DNA of 26,970 bases from SBBV01 sp036555425 (lineage in GTDB: Bacteria; Pseudomonadota; Alphaproteobacteria; Bin65). Below, piece after piece: positions 1 through 7,358 of this stretch. The notes beneath the pieces were generated by a model. It saw nothing but the letters and a program-made list of their open reading frames with translations, searched no databases and had not been told where the DNA came from. Every line of letters starts with the position of its first letter. Within the stretch, counting starts at the first letter, position 1. The stretch spans positions 1 through 26,970 of the forward strand of contig DATBLL010000078.1 of NCBI GenBank assembly GCA_036555425.1, written 5' to 3'. A program made the translations under genes and the position numbers.

Positions 1-903
1 GAGGAGAACCATGCCGAGCACGGTGCCGAGCACGAGCAGCGGCGAATGGCGGAGCTGCGTGTAGGCCGTGCGTGCGACCATGCGCCAGACATCGGCGATG
101 GCGGGATAGCGGCGGGTGCTCGCGCTCTTGTCGGCGAGGCCGAGCCAAATCGGGCCCTTCTTCTTGAGCGCGGCGGCGAGCGCGCAATCGTCGATGAGCG
201 CGCCTTTGATCGCCGCAATGCCGCCCGCGCGCTCCAAGGCCTCGCGCCGCACCAGCATGCAGCCGCCGGCGGCGCCCGCCGTCGAGATCGCGGGGTCGTT
301 GACCCAGGGAAACGGATAGAGCTTCTGGAAGAAGAAGACGAAGGCGGGGATGAGGAGCCGCTCGGCGAAGCTCTCGCAATGGAGCTTCACCATCAGGGAG
401 ACGAGATCGAGTCCGCCTTCGGCGGGGCTGCTTTCGGCCTTGGCCACGAGCCGCTTCAACGCGTCGGGCGCGTGCACGATGTCGGCATCGGTCAGCAGCA
501 GATAACGGCGATTCGCCGGCGCCGCGGCGATGCCGTTGTGCACGGCCCAGAGCTTGCCGCTCCAGCCTTGGAGCAGCGGCGGCGCTGCGACCACCGAAAG
601 CCGGTCGGCGGCCTCGATGCGCTTCGCGGCGGCTTCGGCCGCATAAGCGGTGCCGTCGTCGCTCGCATCGTCGACGACGACGACGCGCACTTCGCCGGGA
701 TAGTCCTGGCACAGCAGGCTCTCGACGGCGGCGCCGATCACGGGCGCCTCGTCGCGCGCGGGAATGATGGCCACGACATCGGGCCAGGGATCGACGCCGG
801 CTGCTTGCACGGGCAGGCGCTGATCGGCGCGCCAGAAGAAGCCGTGGAAGAAGACGAGGTAGATCCAGGCGGCGAGCGACGCGGCGGCGGCGAGCGTCAG
901 CAC
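1..903 (-). CDS. hpnB: Hopene-associated glycosyltransferase HpnB (partial, 3' end outside window)
   Basis: Family 2 glycosyltransferase of the hopanoid cluster type, 301 codons visible and still open at base 1. The N-terminus is one hydrophobic segment ending in AAWIYLVFFHGFFWRAD, typical of HpnB. It is followed by the GT-A core: AIIPARDEA, VVVVDDASDDGT, the HpnB-like GWSGKLWAV, and the metal-binding LLLTDADI. Later segments (FPWVNDP, GAAGGCMLVRREALE, IKGALIDDCALA) also fit. I chose GTG at 903 because no ATG lies upstream in frame and it starts 5 bases after the hpnC stop, so the two genes are probably translated as one operon. HpnB is expected at the inner membrane; its exact substrate is not settled by the sequence. 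Family confidence is high, the start is moderate. Confidence 0.9.
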   Translation of the reverse strand, partial: MLTLAAAASLAAWIYLVFFHGFFWRADQRLPVQAAGVDPWPDVVAIIPARDEAPVIGAAVESLLCQDYPGEVRVVVVDDASDDGTAYAAEAAAKRIEAADRLSVVAAPPLLQGWSGKLWAVHNGIAAAPANRRYLLLTDADIVHAPDALKRLVAKAESSPAEGGLDLVSLMVKLHCESFAERLLIPAFVFFFQKLYPFPWVNDPAISTAGAAGGCMLVRREALERAGGIAAIKGALIDDCALAAALKKKGPIWLGLADKSASTRRYPAIADVWRMVARTAYTQLRHSPLLVLGTVLGMVLL

Positions 904-908
904 CGGCG

Positions 909-1793
909 TCAGGGCCCGAGCCAGTAGCGCCCGACGCCCAAGAGCGCGTACAGCAGGAAGCCCGGCTTGCCGAGCGCCACCCGCTCGGCGAGCGGATCGC
1001 GCCGGCGCAGCATCGCGGAAAGCTTCTCGGCCAGGCGCAGGATGGCCGCGGACTCCATCGCGAGGCGCCGGCTCGTGAGCTGGCGCGGCAGCCGCTGGGC
1101 CTCGCGCAACAGGAGGTCGGTGGCATCGAGACAGCGGTCGAGCGCGCGCCGCAGTCCCGGCGAGGCCGCGGGCCGGTCGAGGTCCTCGACCGCGCTGCCC
1201 TCGGCCGCGAGCCAATCCGTCGGCAGATAGACGCGGTTCAAACGGCGGAAATCTTCCTTGCAGTCCTGGAGATGATTGATGACCTGGAGCGCGTTGCAGA
1301 GCGCGTCCGAAGCGGGGTAGCCGCTCCTCGGGCACGCGTGGAGATCGAGCAGGAACCGGCCGACGGGCGCGGCCGATTTGATGCAGTAGCCCATCAGGTC
1401 GTCCCAATCCTTGTAGCGGAGCTTCACCGCATCCTGCTTGAAGGCGACGATGAGATCGCGGCAATGGCGGATGATGTCGCCGATGCCGGCCATCGTCTCG
1501 CGAATGCGGATCGCCTTGGCGTAGGCGGGATCGTCGCTGGCGCCCGTCAGCGCGCGATCGAAGCCGTCGAGGCGCGCGATCTTCTCCTGCGCCGGAAGTT
1601 CTGGATTGTCGGCGATGTCGTCGATCGCACGCGCATAGGCGTAGAAGATCGCGACCTTGGGGCGCAGCGCCTTCGGCAGCAGGAACGAGCCGACCGGGAA
1701 GTTTTCGTCCCCGGCGCCTTTTCCCGATGGCGTTTCGGCGATGGGTGCGGCGGTGGTCAAAGTCAACGTGGCGCTGGCTGTGCAACTATGCAC
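909..1793 (-). CDS. hpnC: Squalene/phytoene synthase-family protein HpnC
   Basis: Trans-isoprenyl diphosphate synthase-like enzyme, about 294 aa, the usual HpnC length. In the hopanoid route HpnC converts presqualene diphosphate to hydroxysqualene, acting with HpnD and HpnE; those partners are not in this window. Visible hallmarks are ENFPVGSFLLPKALRP near the N-terminus, the first aspartate-rich motif in YAYARAIDDIADNP, and the second in NHLQDCKEDFRRLNRVYLP. The frame stays open to 2243, but upstream of 1793 it runs antisense to queA and loses family resemblance. GTG at 1793 is the most plausible start, with no clear Shine-Dalgarno; TTG at 1766 is an alternative. It is divergent from queA across about 97 bases and leads directly into hpnB. 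Confidence 0.9.
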   Translation of the reverse strand: MHSCTASATLTLTTAAPIAETPSGKGAGDENFPVGSFLLPKALRPKVAIFYAYARAIDDIADNPELPAQEKIARLDGFDRALTGASDDPAYAKAIRIRETMAGIGDIIRHCRDLIVAFKQDAVKLRYKDWDDLMGYCIKSAAPVGRFLLDLHACPRSGYPASDALCNALQVINHLQDCKEDFRRLNRVYLPTDWLAAEGSAVEDLDRPAASPGLRRALDRCLDATDLLLREAQRLPRQLTSRRLAMESAAILRLAEKLSAMLRRRDPLAERVALGKPGFLLYALLGVGRYWLGP

Positions 1794-1890
1794 GATGGAC
1801 AATAGCGGCCGGATCAAGTCAAGGACCGCCCCCGCCTGCGCGCAAACGATGGCCCTCGATTGGGATAGAAGCAGTTCGCCCACAACCAGG

Positions 1891-2931
1891 ATGCACCTCT
1901 CCGACTTCGATTTCGATCTGCCGCGCGCACTGATCGCCGAACATCCGGCGCGGCCGCGCGACGCGGCGCGGCTGCTGCTCGTGCCCGCCAGGGGCGCGTT
2001 CGAAGATCGCGGCATCCGCGATCTGCCGGCGCTGCTCAGGCCGGGCGACCTGCTCGTGCTCAACGACACGCGCGTGATCCCGGCGCGCTTGCGCGGCCGG
2101 CGCGGCGAGGCCGCGATCGAGGTGACGCTGCACAAGGCCGCGGGCGCCGGGCGCTGGCGCGCCTTCGCGCGCCCGGCCAAGCGCCTCAAGGCGGGCCAGC
2201 GCATCGTCTTCGCGCCGGATTTCTCGGCTGCGGTCACGGACAAGGGCGAGGCGGGCGAGATCGGGCTCGATTTCGGCCTGGGCGCGGCCGCGCTGATTGC
2301 CGCGCTCGAGCGCCATGGCGAGATGCCGCTGCCGCCCTACCTCAAGCGCCCCAAGGGCGGCAGCGCCGAAGATCGCGCGGACTATCAGACCGTCTATGCC
2401 GCGCGCGAAGGCGCCGTCGCGGCGCCCACGGCCGGGCTCCATTTCACGCCCGCGCTGTTCGCGGCGCTGGCGGCGCGCGGCGTCGAGCGCGCCTTCGTGA
2501 CGCTCCATGTCGGCGCCGGAACGTTTCTGCCAGTGAAGACCGAGGACGTGTCGAAGCACGTCATGCACGCCGAATGGGGCGAAATTTCCGCGGCGAGCGC
2601 CGCCGCCATCGCCGCGGCGCGCTCGCGCGGCGGGCGGATCGGCGCCGTGGGCAGCACCAGCCTGCGCCTGCTCGAAAGCGCCGCCGACGAAAGCGGCACC
2701 GTGCACGCCTGGTCGGGCGAGACGCGGCTCTTCATCACGCCCGGCTACCGCTTTAGAACGGCCGACATGCTGCTGACCAATTTCCACCTGCCGCGCTCGA
2801 CCTTGTTCATGCTGGTGGCCGCCTTCGCCGGCCTCGACCGCATGAAGTCCGCCTACGCGCATGCGATCGCGCGGCGCTACCGCTTCTTCTCCTACGGCGA
2901 TGCCTGCCTGCTCGAGCGCGCCGCCCCATGA
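1891..2931 (+). CDS. queA: S-adenosylmethionine:tRNA ribosyltransferase-isomerase QueA
   Basis: Transfers and isomerises the ribosyl part of SAM onto preQ1-modified tRNA to give epoxyqueuosine. The 346 aa length is close to E. coli QueA. Family motifs are MHLSDFDFDLPRALIAEHPA at the N-terminus, VLNDTRVIPARLRG, PTAGLHFTP, HVGAGTFLPVKTEDV and, near the C-terminus, LLTNFHLPRSTLFMLVAAF. The open frame extends upstream to 1657, but the ATG at 1891 gives the canonical QueA N-terminus and the upstream codons are antisense to hpnC. Its TGA overlaps the tgt start (ATGA, 2928-2931), so the two are translationally coupled. It acts after Tgt in the pathway although it is encoded before it. Confidence 0.96.
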   Translation: MHLSDFDFDLPRALIAEHPARPRDAARLLLVPARGAFEDRGIRDLPALLRPGDLLVLNDTRVIPARLRGRRGEAAIEVTLHKAAGAGRWRAFARPAKRLKAGQRIVFAPDFSAAVTDKGEAGEIGLDFGLGAAALIAALERHGEMPLPPYLKRPKGGSAEDRADYQTVYAAREGAVAAPTAGLHFTPALFAALAARGVERAFVTLHVGAGTFLPVKTEDVSKHVMHAEWGEISAASAAAIAAARSRGGRIGAVGSTSLRLLESAADESGTVHAWSGETRLFITPGYRFRTADMLLTNFHLPRSTLFMLVAAFAGLDRMKSAYAHAIARRYRFFSYGDACLLERAAP

Positions 2932-4052
2932 GCATCGGCTTCCAACTCCTCGCCCGCGACGGGGCGGCGCGGCGCGGGCGGATCGCGACGGCGCATGGCA
3001 CCGCCGAGACGCCGGCCTTCATGCCGGTCGGCACCGCCGGCACGGTCAAGGCGATGCTGCCGGACCAGGTGCGCGAGACCGGCGCCGAGATCGTGCTCGG
3101 CAACACCTATCACCTGATGCTGCGCCCCGGCGCCGAGCGCGTGGCGAAGCTTGGCGGCCTGCACAAGTTCATGGATTGGCCGGGGCCGATCCTGACCGAT
3201 TCGGGCGGCTTCCAGGTGATGTCGCTGGGACAGCTCCGCCGGCTCGACCAGCGCGGCGTCGTCTTCCGCTCGCACATCGACGGCGCCGAGATCGCGCTGA
3301 CCCCCGAACGCTCGATCGAGATTCAGCACCTGCTCGACGCCGACATCAGCATGGTGCTCGACGAATGCACGACCTGGCCGGTCGAGAAGCGCGAAGCCGA
3401 GAAATCGATGCGGCTCTCGCTCAGCTGGGCCGATCGCTCGAAGAAGGCGTTTCGCGCGCGGGCGGGCTATGCCCTCTTCGGCATCGTTCAGGGCAGCGTC
3501 TTCGACGAGCTGCGCGCGGAATCCGCCAAGGCACTCCTCGAGATCGGCTTCGACGGCTACGCGGTCGGCGGCCTGGCGGTGGGCGAGGGGCAAGCCGAGA
3601 TGTTCCGCACGCTCGATGCGACCGTGCCGCTGCTGCCCGAGGCGCGGCTGCGCTACCTGATGGGCGTGGGCCGGCCCGACGACATCCTGGGCGCGGTCGC
3701 GCGCGGCATCGACATGTTCGATTGCGTGCTGCCGACGCGCATGGGCCGCACCGGCAAGGCTTTCACGCGCCGCGGCGAGATCAACATGCGCAATGCGCGC
3801 CATGCCGAGGACCCGCGCCCGATCGACGAAAGCTGCGCCTGCCCCGCCTGCAAGCGGTTCTCGCGCGCCTATGTCCATCATCTCTTCAAGGCCGCCGAGA
3901 TGCTGGGGCCGATGCTGCTGACGCGGCACAACCTCCAGCACTATCAGTCGCTCATGCGCGGTATCCGCGAGGCGGTCGCGGCCGGGCGCTTTCGGGAATT
4001 CGTGGCGGAGACGCGCGCGGACATGGAGTTGGGCGACGTCAGCCCACTATGA
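2928..4052 (+). CDS. tgt: Queuine/preQ1 tRNA-guanine transglycosylase Tgt
   Basis: Exchanges guanine 34 for preQ1 in GUN-anticodon tRNAs. The 374 aa length matches bacterial Tgt. The general-acid aspartate is in TDSGGFQVMSL (D91), the nucleophilic aspartate in MFDCVLPTRMGRTG (D265), and the structural zinc site is CACPACK (C303, C305, C308) with H334. The base-recognition segment IVQGS and GGLAVGE are also present. The start overlaps the queA stop by four bases. The 3' end faces the minus-strand gene at 4061 with only 8 bases between, which leaves no room for a separate terminator. Confidence 0.97.
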   Translation: MSIGFQLLARDGAARRGRIATAHGTAETPAFMPVGTAGTVKAMLPDQVRETGAEIVLGNTYHLMLRPGAERVAKLGGLHKFMDWPGPILTDSGGFQVMSLGQLRRLDQRGVVFRSHIDGAEIALTPERSIEIQHLLDADISMVLDECTTWPVEKREAEKSMRLSLSWADRSKKAFRARAGYALFGIVQGSVFDELRAESAKALLEIGFDGYAVGGLAVGEGQAEMFRTLDATVPLLPEARLRYLMGVGRPDDILGAVARGIDMFDCVLPTRMGRTGKAFTRRGEINMRNARHAEDPRPIDESCACPACKRFSRAYVHHLFKAAEMLGPMLLTRHNLQHYQSLMRGIREAVAAGRFREFVAETRADMELGDVSPL

Positions 4053-4060
4053 GCCGAACA

Positions 4061-4681
4061 TCACTCGAAGCGGAAGCTCGCGTGGATCTGCCGAAACGCG
4101 TCGCGGACTTCGTCGCGCGGGGACTGCCCCGAGGGCGCCACGCATAAGAGCACAAGCGCGCCGAAATTCCGGAGCGTCGCCCAGCCCTGCATGCGCAAGG
4201 TGCCGGCCAGCGGCACCGACGCGCCGATGACGAATGCGCGTGCATCCTGGCCGCCCAAGGTCGCGGCGCCGAACGACTCGACCTTGGTCGAGACGCCGGG
4301 AAAGGCGGCATTCGCGAGCTGGCGCGCGGTCATGCCGTCCATGAGGCGCGCGAGATTGCGCGGCTTGCCGCTGCCGTCGCTCGGAATCTGGTGCTCCTGC
4401 ACGGTCACGTAGCAAAACGCGCCGCCGCCGCCCGCGACGCTCTCGATGATGGAGGGGTGATTGCGCGGTCCCGCGCCCCAGCTCTGCGGATGGCGGAAGC
4501 GAAAGCCGAAGCGCGCGTTGCGCACTTCGACGCCCGCGGTTTCGGGCGTGGCCGTGCGCGCGGCGGCGGATTCGCTGACCGCGCTCTCGCGCTCGCCGAA
4601 CAGCATGTCCGCGCCGACGAAGCCGCCGCCGAGCGCCACGGCGCTGGCGATCACATAGGTGGCGATCTCGACCACGCGCAC
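4061..4681 (-). CDS. Hypothetical membrane-anchored protein, downstream paralogue of a duplicated pair
   Basis: I do not recognise this 206 aa protein. One hydrophobic N-terminal segment (about residues 5-28) ends in GGFVGADMLFG, followed by an apparently exported domain of about 150 residues. It is clearly homologous to the gene directly upstream: both share GFVGAD-LFG, FGFRF, GPRN, a C-Y-V segment, a KVESF motif, GGQ-AR-FVI, P-AGTL and CVAP, in the same order. The GTG at 4681 has GGAGAG a few bases upstream, which fixes the start. It lies 12 bases after its paralogue's stop, so the two form one operon, running opposite to the surrounding queuosine genes. No catalytic signature is visible; a periplasmic or inner-membrane location is inferred. 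Confidence 0.75.
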   Translation of the reverse strand: MRVVEIATYVIASAVALGGGFVGADMLFGERESAVSESAAARTATPETAGVEVRNARFGFRFRHPQSWGAGPRNHPSIIESVAGGGGAFCYVTVQEHQIPSDGSGKPRNLARLMDGMTARQLANAAFPGVSTKVESFGAATLGGQDARAFVIGASVPLAGTLRMQGWATLRNFGALVLLCVAPSGQSPRDEVRDAFRQIHASFRFE

Positions 4682-4693
4682 GGGGCTCTCCGT

Positions 4694-5335
4694 TCAGGGC
4701 TGCTCGAACACGAAGCTGTTGCGCACCTTGGCGAATGCCGCGCGCACATCGGCGTCGCCGTGCTGTCGCGCCGGCGCCACGCAGGTCAGCACCACCGTGC
4801 CGTTGCGCCGGAGCGTCGCCTGACCCTCGAGCTTCAACGTGCCGGCAATGGGCACCGCGGCCGAAATGACGAAGTTGCGCGCCTCCTGGCCGCCCCAACT
4901 CGACGTGGCGAAGGATTCGACCTTCATCGGAACGCTGGAGAAGGCGCCAGCGACTTGGCTCGGCGTGAGGGCGGCGAGAAGTGCCTCGAGATTGTGCGGC
5001 CGTCCGCTCGGTTCGGTCGAGAGCTTCCGCTCGAGGACTCTCACATAGCAATAGACGCCGTCTGCCCGGCCGACGCTGGCGACGACGCTGGCATCGTTGC
5101 GCGGCCCGGCCGTCCAACCCGGCGGAGCTTGGAAACGAAACCCGTAGCGCGTGTCGCGGATCGCACCGTCGTCGGCGGGCGGGAGCGGCACCGTGACGGT
5201 GTGCGCGGACCAGGCGCCGGCAAGGCCGGCCCCCTGTAGACCGTCGCCGAACAGCGCGTCGGCGCCGACGAAGCCGCCGGTCATGGAAAGCGCCGCGATG
5301 ACGACAAGGATTTTGATGGAAGAAGGGCGCGCCAT
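4694..5335 (-). CDS. Hypothetical membrane-anchored protein, upstream paralogue of a duplicated pair
   Basis: Unrecognised 213 aa protein, the first gene of a two-gene minus-strand unit with its paralogue at 4061-4681. ATG at 5335 is chosen because it gives a short charged start followed by one hydrophobic helix ending in GGFVGADALFG, just like the paralogue. The frame is open further upstream to 5464, but that part is proline/arginine-rich with no resemblance. The exported domain has the shared landmarks YGFRFQAPPGW, AGPRND, YCYVRVLE, MKVESF, GGQEARNFVI and LTCVAPARQ. Two cysteines are conserved in both copies, one in the C-Y-V segment and one in the CVAP segment; a disulfide is possible but inferred. 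It is divergent from queF across about 146 bases. Function unknown. Confidence 0.75.
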   Translation of the reverse strand: MARPSSIKILVVIAALSMTGGFVGADALFGDGLQGAGLAGAWSAHTVTVPLPPADDGAIRDTRYGFRFQAPPGWTAGPRNDASVVASVGRADGVYCYVRVLERKLSTEPSGRPHNLEALLAALTPSQVAGAFSSVPMKVESFATSSWGGQEARNFVISAAVPIAGTLKLEGQATLRRNGTVVLTCVAPARQHGDADVRAAFAKVRNSFVFEQP

Positions 5336-5481
5336 CCCGTACTCCGCCGAGACCGCGAATACGACACCGAATTGGCGAAAAATCGGTAAACCGCGGCGTG
5401 CTGGCGGCGGGCCCGGCCGCACGAAGTCGCGCCACGTTCGCCTCTCTGGCCGGGGCGGGACCAAGACGCTAAGTTGCCGGA

Positions 5482-5946
5482 ATGGTGAGAAAAGTCGGCA
5501 GGACGCTAACCCTTCTCGGCCGCCCCGCGGGACTGCCGGACTCCCCGGCCGCGGCCCGGCTCGAGACCGTGCCCAATCCCCATCGTGGCACCGCCTATCT
5601 CGTCCGCTTCACCTGCCCGGAATTCACGACGCTCTGCCCCATCACCGGCCAGCCCGATTTCGCCCATCTCGTCATCGACTACGTGCCGCGCGCGAAGCTG
5701 GTCGAGAGCAAGAGCCTGAAGCTCTACTTGTCCTCGTTCCGCAATCACGGCGCGTTCCACGAGGATTGCACGCTCGCGATCGCCAAGCGCCTCGAGGCCG
5801 TGCTGCAGCCCCGCTGGCTCAGGATCGGCGGCTACTGGTATCCGCGCGGCGGCATGCCGATCGACGTCTTCTACCAATCCGGCCCGCCGCCGCGCGGCCT
5901 TTGGCTGCCCGATCAAGGCGTGACGCCCTATCGCGGGCGGGGGTGA
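5482..5946 (+). CDS. queF: NADPH-dependent 7-cyano-7-deazaguanine (preQ0) reductase QueF
   Basis: Reduces the nitrile of preQ0 to the aminomethyl group of preQ1, the base that Tgt inserts. The 154 aa length fits the short single-domain QueF type. LCPITGQPDF carries the catalytic cysteine (C52) and aspartate (D59). VESKSLKLYLSSFRNHGAFH is the NADPH/substrate signature (E75 to H93). The ATG at 5482 starts the conserved part without extension. queG begins 7 bases after the stop, so the pair is likely co-transcribed, completing a queuosine set with queA and tgt upstream. Confidence 0.95.
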   Translation: MVRKVGRTLTLLGRPAGLPDSPAAARLETVPNPHRGTAYLVRFTCPEFTTLCPITGQPDFAHLVIDYVPRAKLVESKSLKLYLSSFRNHGAFHEDCTLAIAKRLEAVLQPRWLRIGGYWYPRGGMPIDVFYQSGPPPRGLWLPDQGVTPYRGRG

Positions 5947-5953
5947 GCAGCCA

Positions 5954-7255
5954 ATGCCCGCGCCTCGTCCATCCGTCGCCGTCGCCCCCTCCGTCCACGG
6001 CGGCCCGCAAGAGCGGCCCGCTGCGGCCACCTCACCCTCAAGGGGGGAGGGCCGAGCGGCACGCGATCGCTCTCCCCTTGAGGGGGAGCTGTCCGCAGCG
6101 AAGCTGCGGACTGAGGGGAGTGTCTCCGCGAAATCGGCGATCGCGAAAAAATCCAAGGAGCTCGGTTTCGACAGCGTCGGCTTCACCCGCGCCGACCTGC
6201 CGCCGGAGGTCGCGGCGCGGCTCGGCGAATACCTTGGACGCGGCTATCACGGCGCGATGGCGTGGATGGCGACGACGGCGGCGCGCCGCGGCACGCCCAG
6301 CGCCATGTGGCCTGCGGCCAAGACCGCGATCATGCTCGGCGTCAATTACGGCCCGGCCGATCCCGCGCTCGATCTCGTCGAGCGGCGCGAGCGCGCCAAT
6401 ATCTCGGTCCATGCGCGCAACGCCGACTATCACGACACAATCAAGAGGCGCTTGAAGGCGCTGGCGCGCTGGATCGCCGAGGAATTCGGCGGCGAGGTGA
6501 AGGTCTTCGTCGACACGGCGCCGCTGATGGAAAAGCCGCTGGCCGAGCGCGCGGGCCTCGGCTGGCAGGGCAAGCACACCAACCTCGTCTCGCGCGACTT
6601 CGGCTCGTGGCTCTTCCTCGCCGCGATCCTGACCACGCTCGCAATCGAGCCCGACGCGGCCGAGACCGATCACTGCGGCTCGTGCGGCCGCTGCCTCGAG
6701 GTCTGCCCCACCGACGCGTTCCCGGCGCCGTACCAACTCGATGCGCGGCGCTGCATTTCGTATCTGACGATCGAGCTGAAGGGCCACATTCCACGCGAGT
6801 TCCGCGCCGCCATCGGCAACCGCGTCTATGGCTGCGACGACTGCTTGGCGGTGTGCCCCTGGAACAAATTCGCGCAGGCGACGAAGGACTATGCCTTCAT
6901 CCCGCGCCTGGAACTCACGCGGCCGAAACTCGCCGATTACGTGGCGCTCGACGATGCCGCGTTCCGGAAGGTGTTCCGCGCCTCGCCGATCAAGCGCATC
7001 GGCCGCGACCGCTTTGTGCGCAATATCCTCGTCGCGATCGGCAACTCCGGCGACCGCGCGCTCGCCGCGGACGCCGAGCGCCTCGTCGCCGACGCCTCGC
7101 CCGTCGTGCGCGCCGCCGCGATCTGGGCCCTCTCGCGCCTCCTGCCGCGCGAGGCATTTACGGCTCTGGCCGTGGAGCACGCGCCGCGCGAAGCCGACGA
7201 CGAGGTGCGCGCGGAGTGGCAGGAGCGTGAACCGGGAGGAGGGGAGGCGGAATAG
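5954..7255 (+). CDS. queG: Epoxyqueuosine reductase QueG with repeat-derived N-terminal extension
   Basis: Cobalamin- and iron-sulfur-dependent enzyme that reduces epoxyqueuosine to queuosine in tRNA, the last step of the pathway. The frame gives 433 aa. FVDTAPLMEKPLAERAGLGW carries the likely catalytic aspartate (D187) and cofactor pocket. The two 4Fe-4S sites come from CGSCGRCLEVCP (C241-C251), C267, and CDDCLAVCP (C294-C301). The C-terminus is HEAT-like helical. Homology begins only around residue 60 (AKKSKELGFDSVGFTRADL). Residues 1-57 are low-complexity and partly encoded by the palindromic repeat at 6031-6120. No ATG, GTG or TTG lies in frame between the repeat and the conserved part, so ATG 5954, with GGGGGTGAG upstream, seems the only ordinary start. 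An unusual start codon such as CTG at 6089 or 6104 cannot be excluded. Confidence 0.93.
   Translation: MPAPRPSVAVAPSVHGGPQERPAAATSPSRGEGRAARDRSPLEGELSAAKLRTEGSVSAKSAIAKKSKELGFDSVGFTRADLPPEVAARLGEYLGRGYHGAMAWMATTAARRGTPSAMWPAAKTAIMLGVNYGPADPALDLVERRERANISVHARNADYHDTIKRRLKALARWIAEEFGGEVKVFVDTAPLMEKPLAERAGLGWQGKHTNLVSRDFGSWLFLAAILTTLAIEPDAAETDHCGSCGRCLEVCPTDAFPAPYQLDARRCISYLTIELKGHIPREFRAAIGNRVYGCDDCLAVCPWNKFAQATKDYAFIPRLELTRPKLADYVALDDAAFRKVFRASPIKRIGRDRFVRNILVAIGNSGDRALAADAERLVADASPVVRAAAIWALSRLLPREAFTALAVEHAPREADDEVRAEWQEREPGGGEAE
6031..6120. repeat. Palindromic GC-rich repeat inside the queG 5' coding region
   Basis: A composite palindromic element. CTCAAGGGGGGAG (from 6037) faces CTCCCCTTGAGGGGGAG (6072-6088), itself a hairpin of CTCCCC/GGGGAG. 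A perfect 9-bp hairpin follows, GTCCGCAGC-GAA-GCTGCGGAC (6091-6111), then CTGAGGGGAG. Elements of this look are dispersed in many alphaproteobacterial genomes, but copy number here cannot be tested from one window. The element is read in frame by queG with no stop codon. Confidence 0.75.
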
Positions 7256-7358
7256 TCGCAGGCGCTACCGCCCGGACCGGAGATGCCACCACACCAAGGC
7301 CGAATTCTGCGCCGGCCCCGGACGGCAAGTCCGTGCTTTGCGCCTTGGGGCCGCGGCC

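Noticed and set aside
46..927. Plus-strand open frame of 293 codons at the left edge
   Set aside because: It is antisense to hpnB, whose glycosyltransferase motifs read clearly on the minus strand.
1794..2243. Upstream extension of hpnC to an earlier start
   Set aside because: The extra codons are antisense to queA and Arg/Ser/Ala-rich without resemblance to HpnC; the family's N-terminus begins after 1793.
4053..4060. Overlap or readthrough between tgt and the convergent hypothetical gene
   Set aside because: Both stops are intact and separated by 8 bases; the tight convergence is not evidence of fusion.
7300..7358. Possible terminator hairpin (GGCCCC...GGGGCC) between queG and the EEP gene
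   Set aside because: Loop of about 27 bases, short stem and no T-run; at this GC content such pairings are expected by chance.
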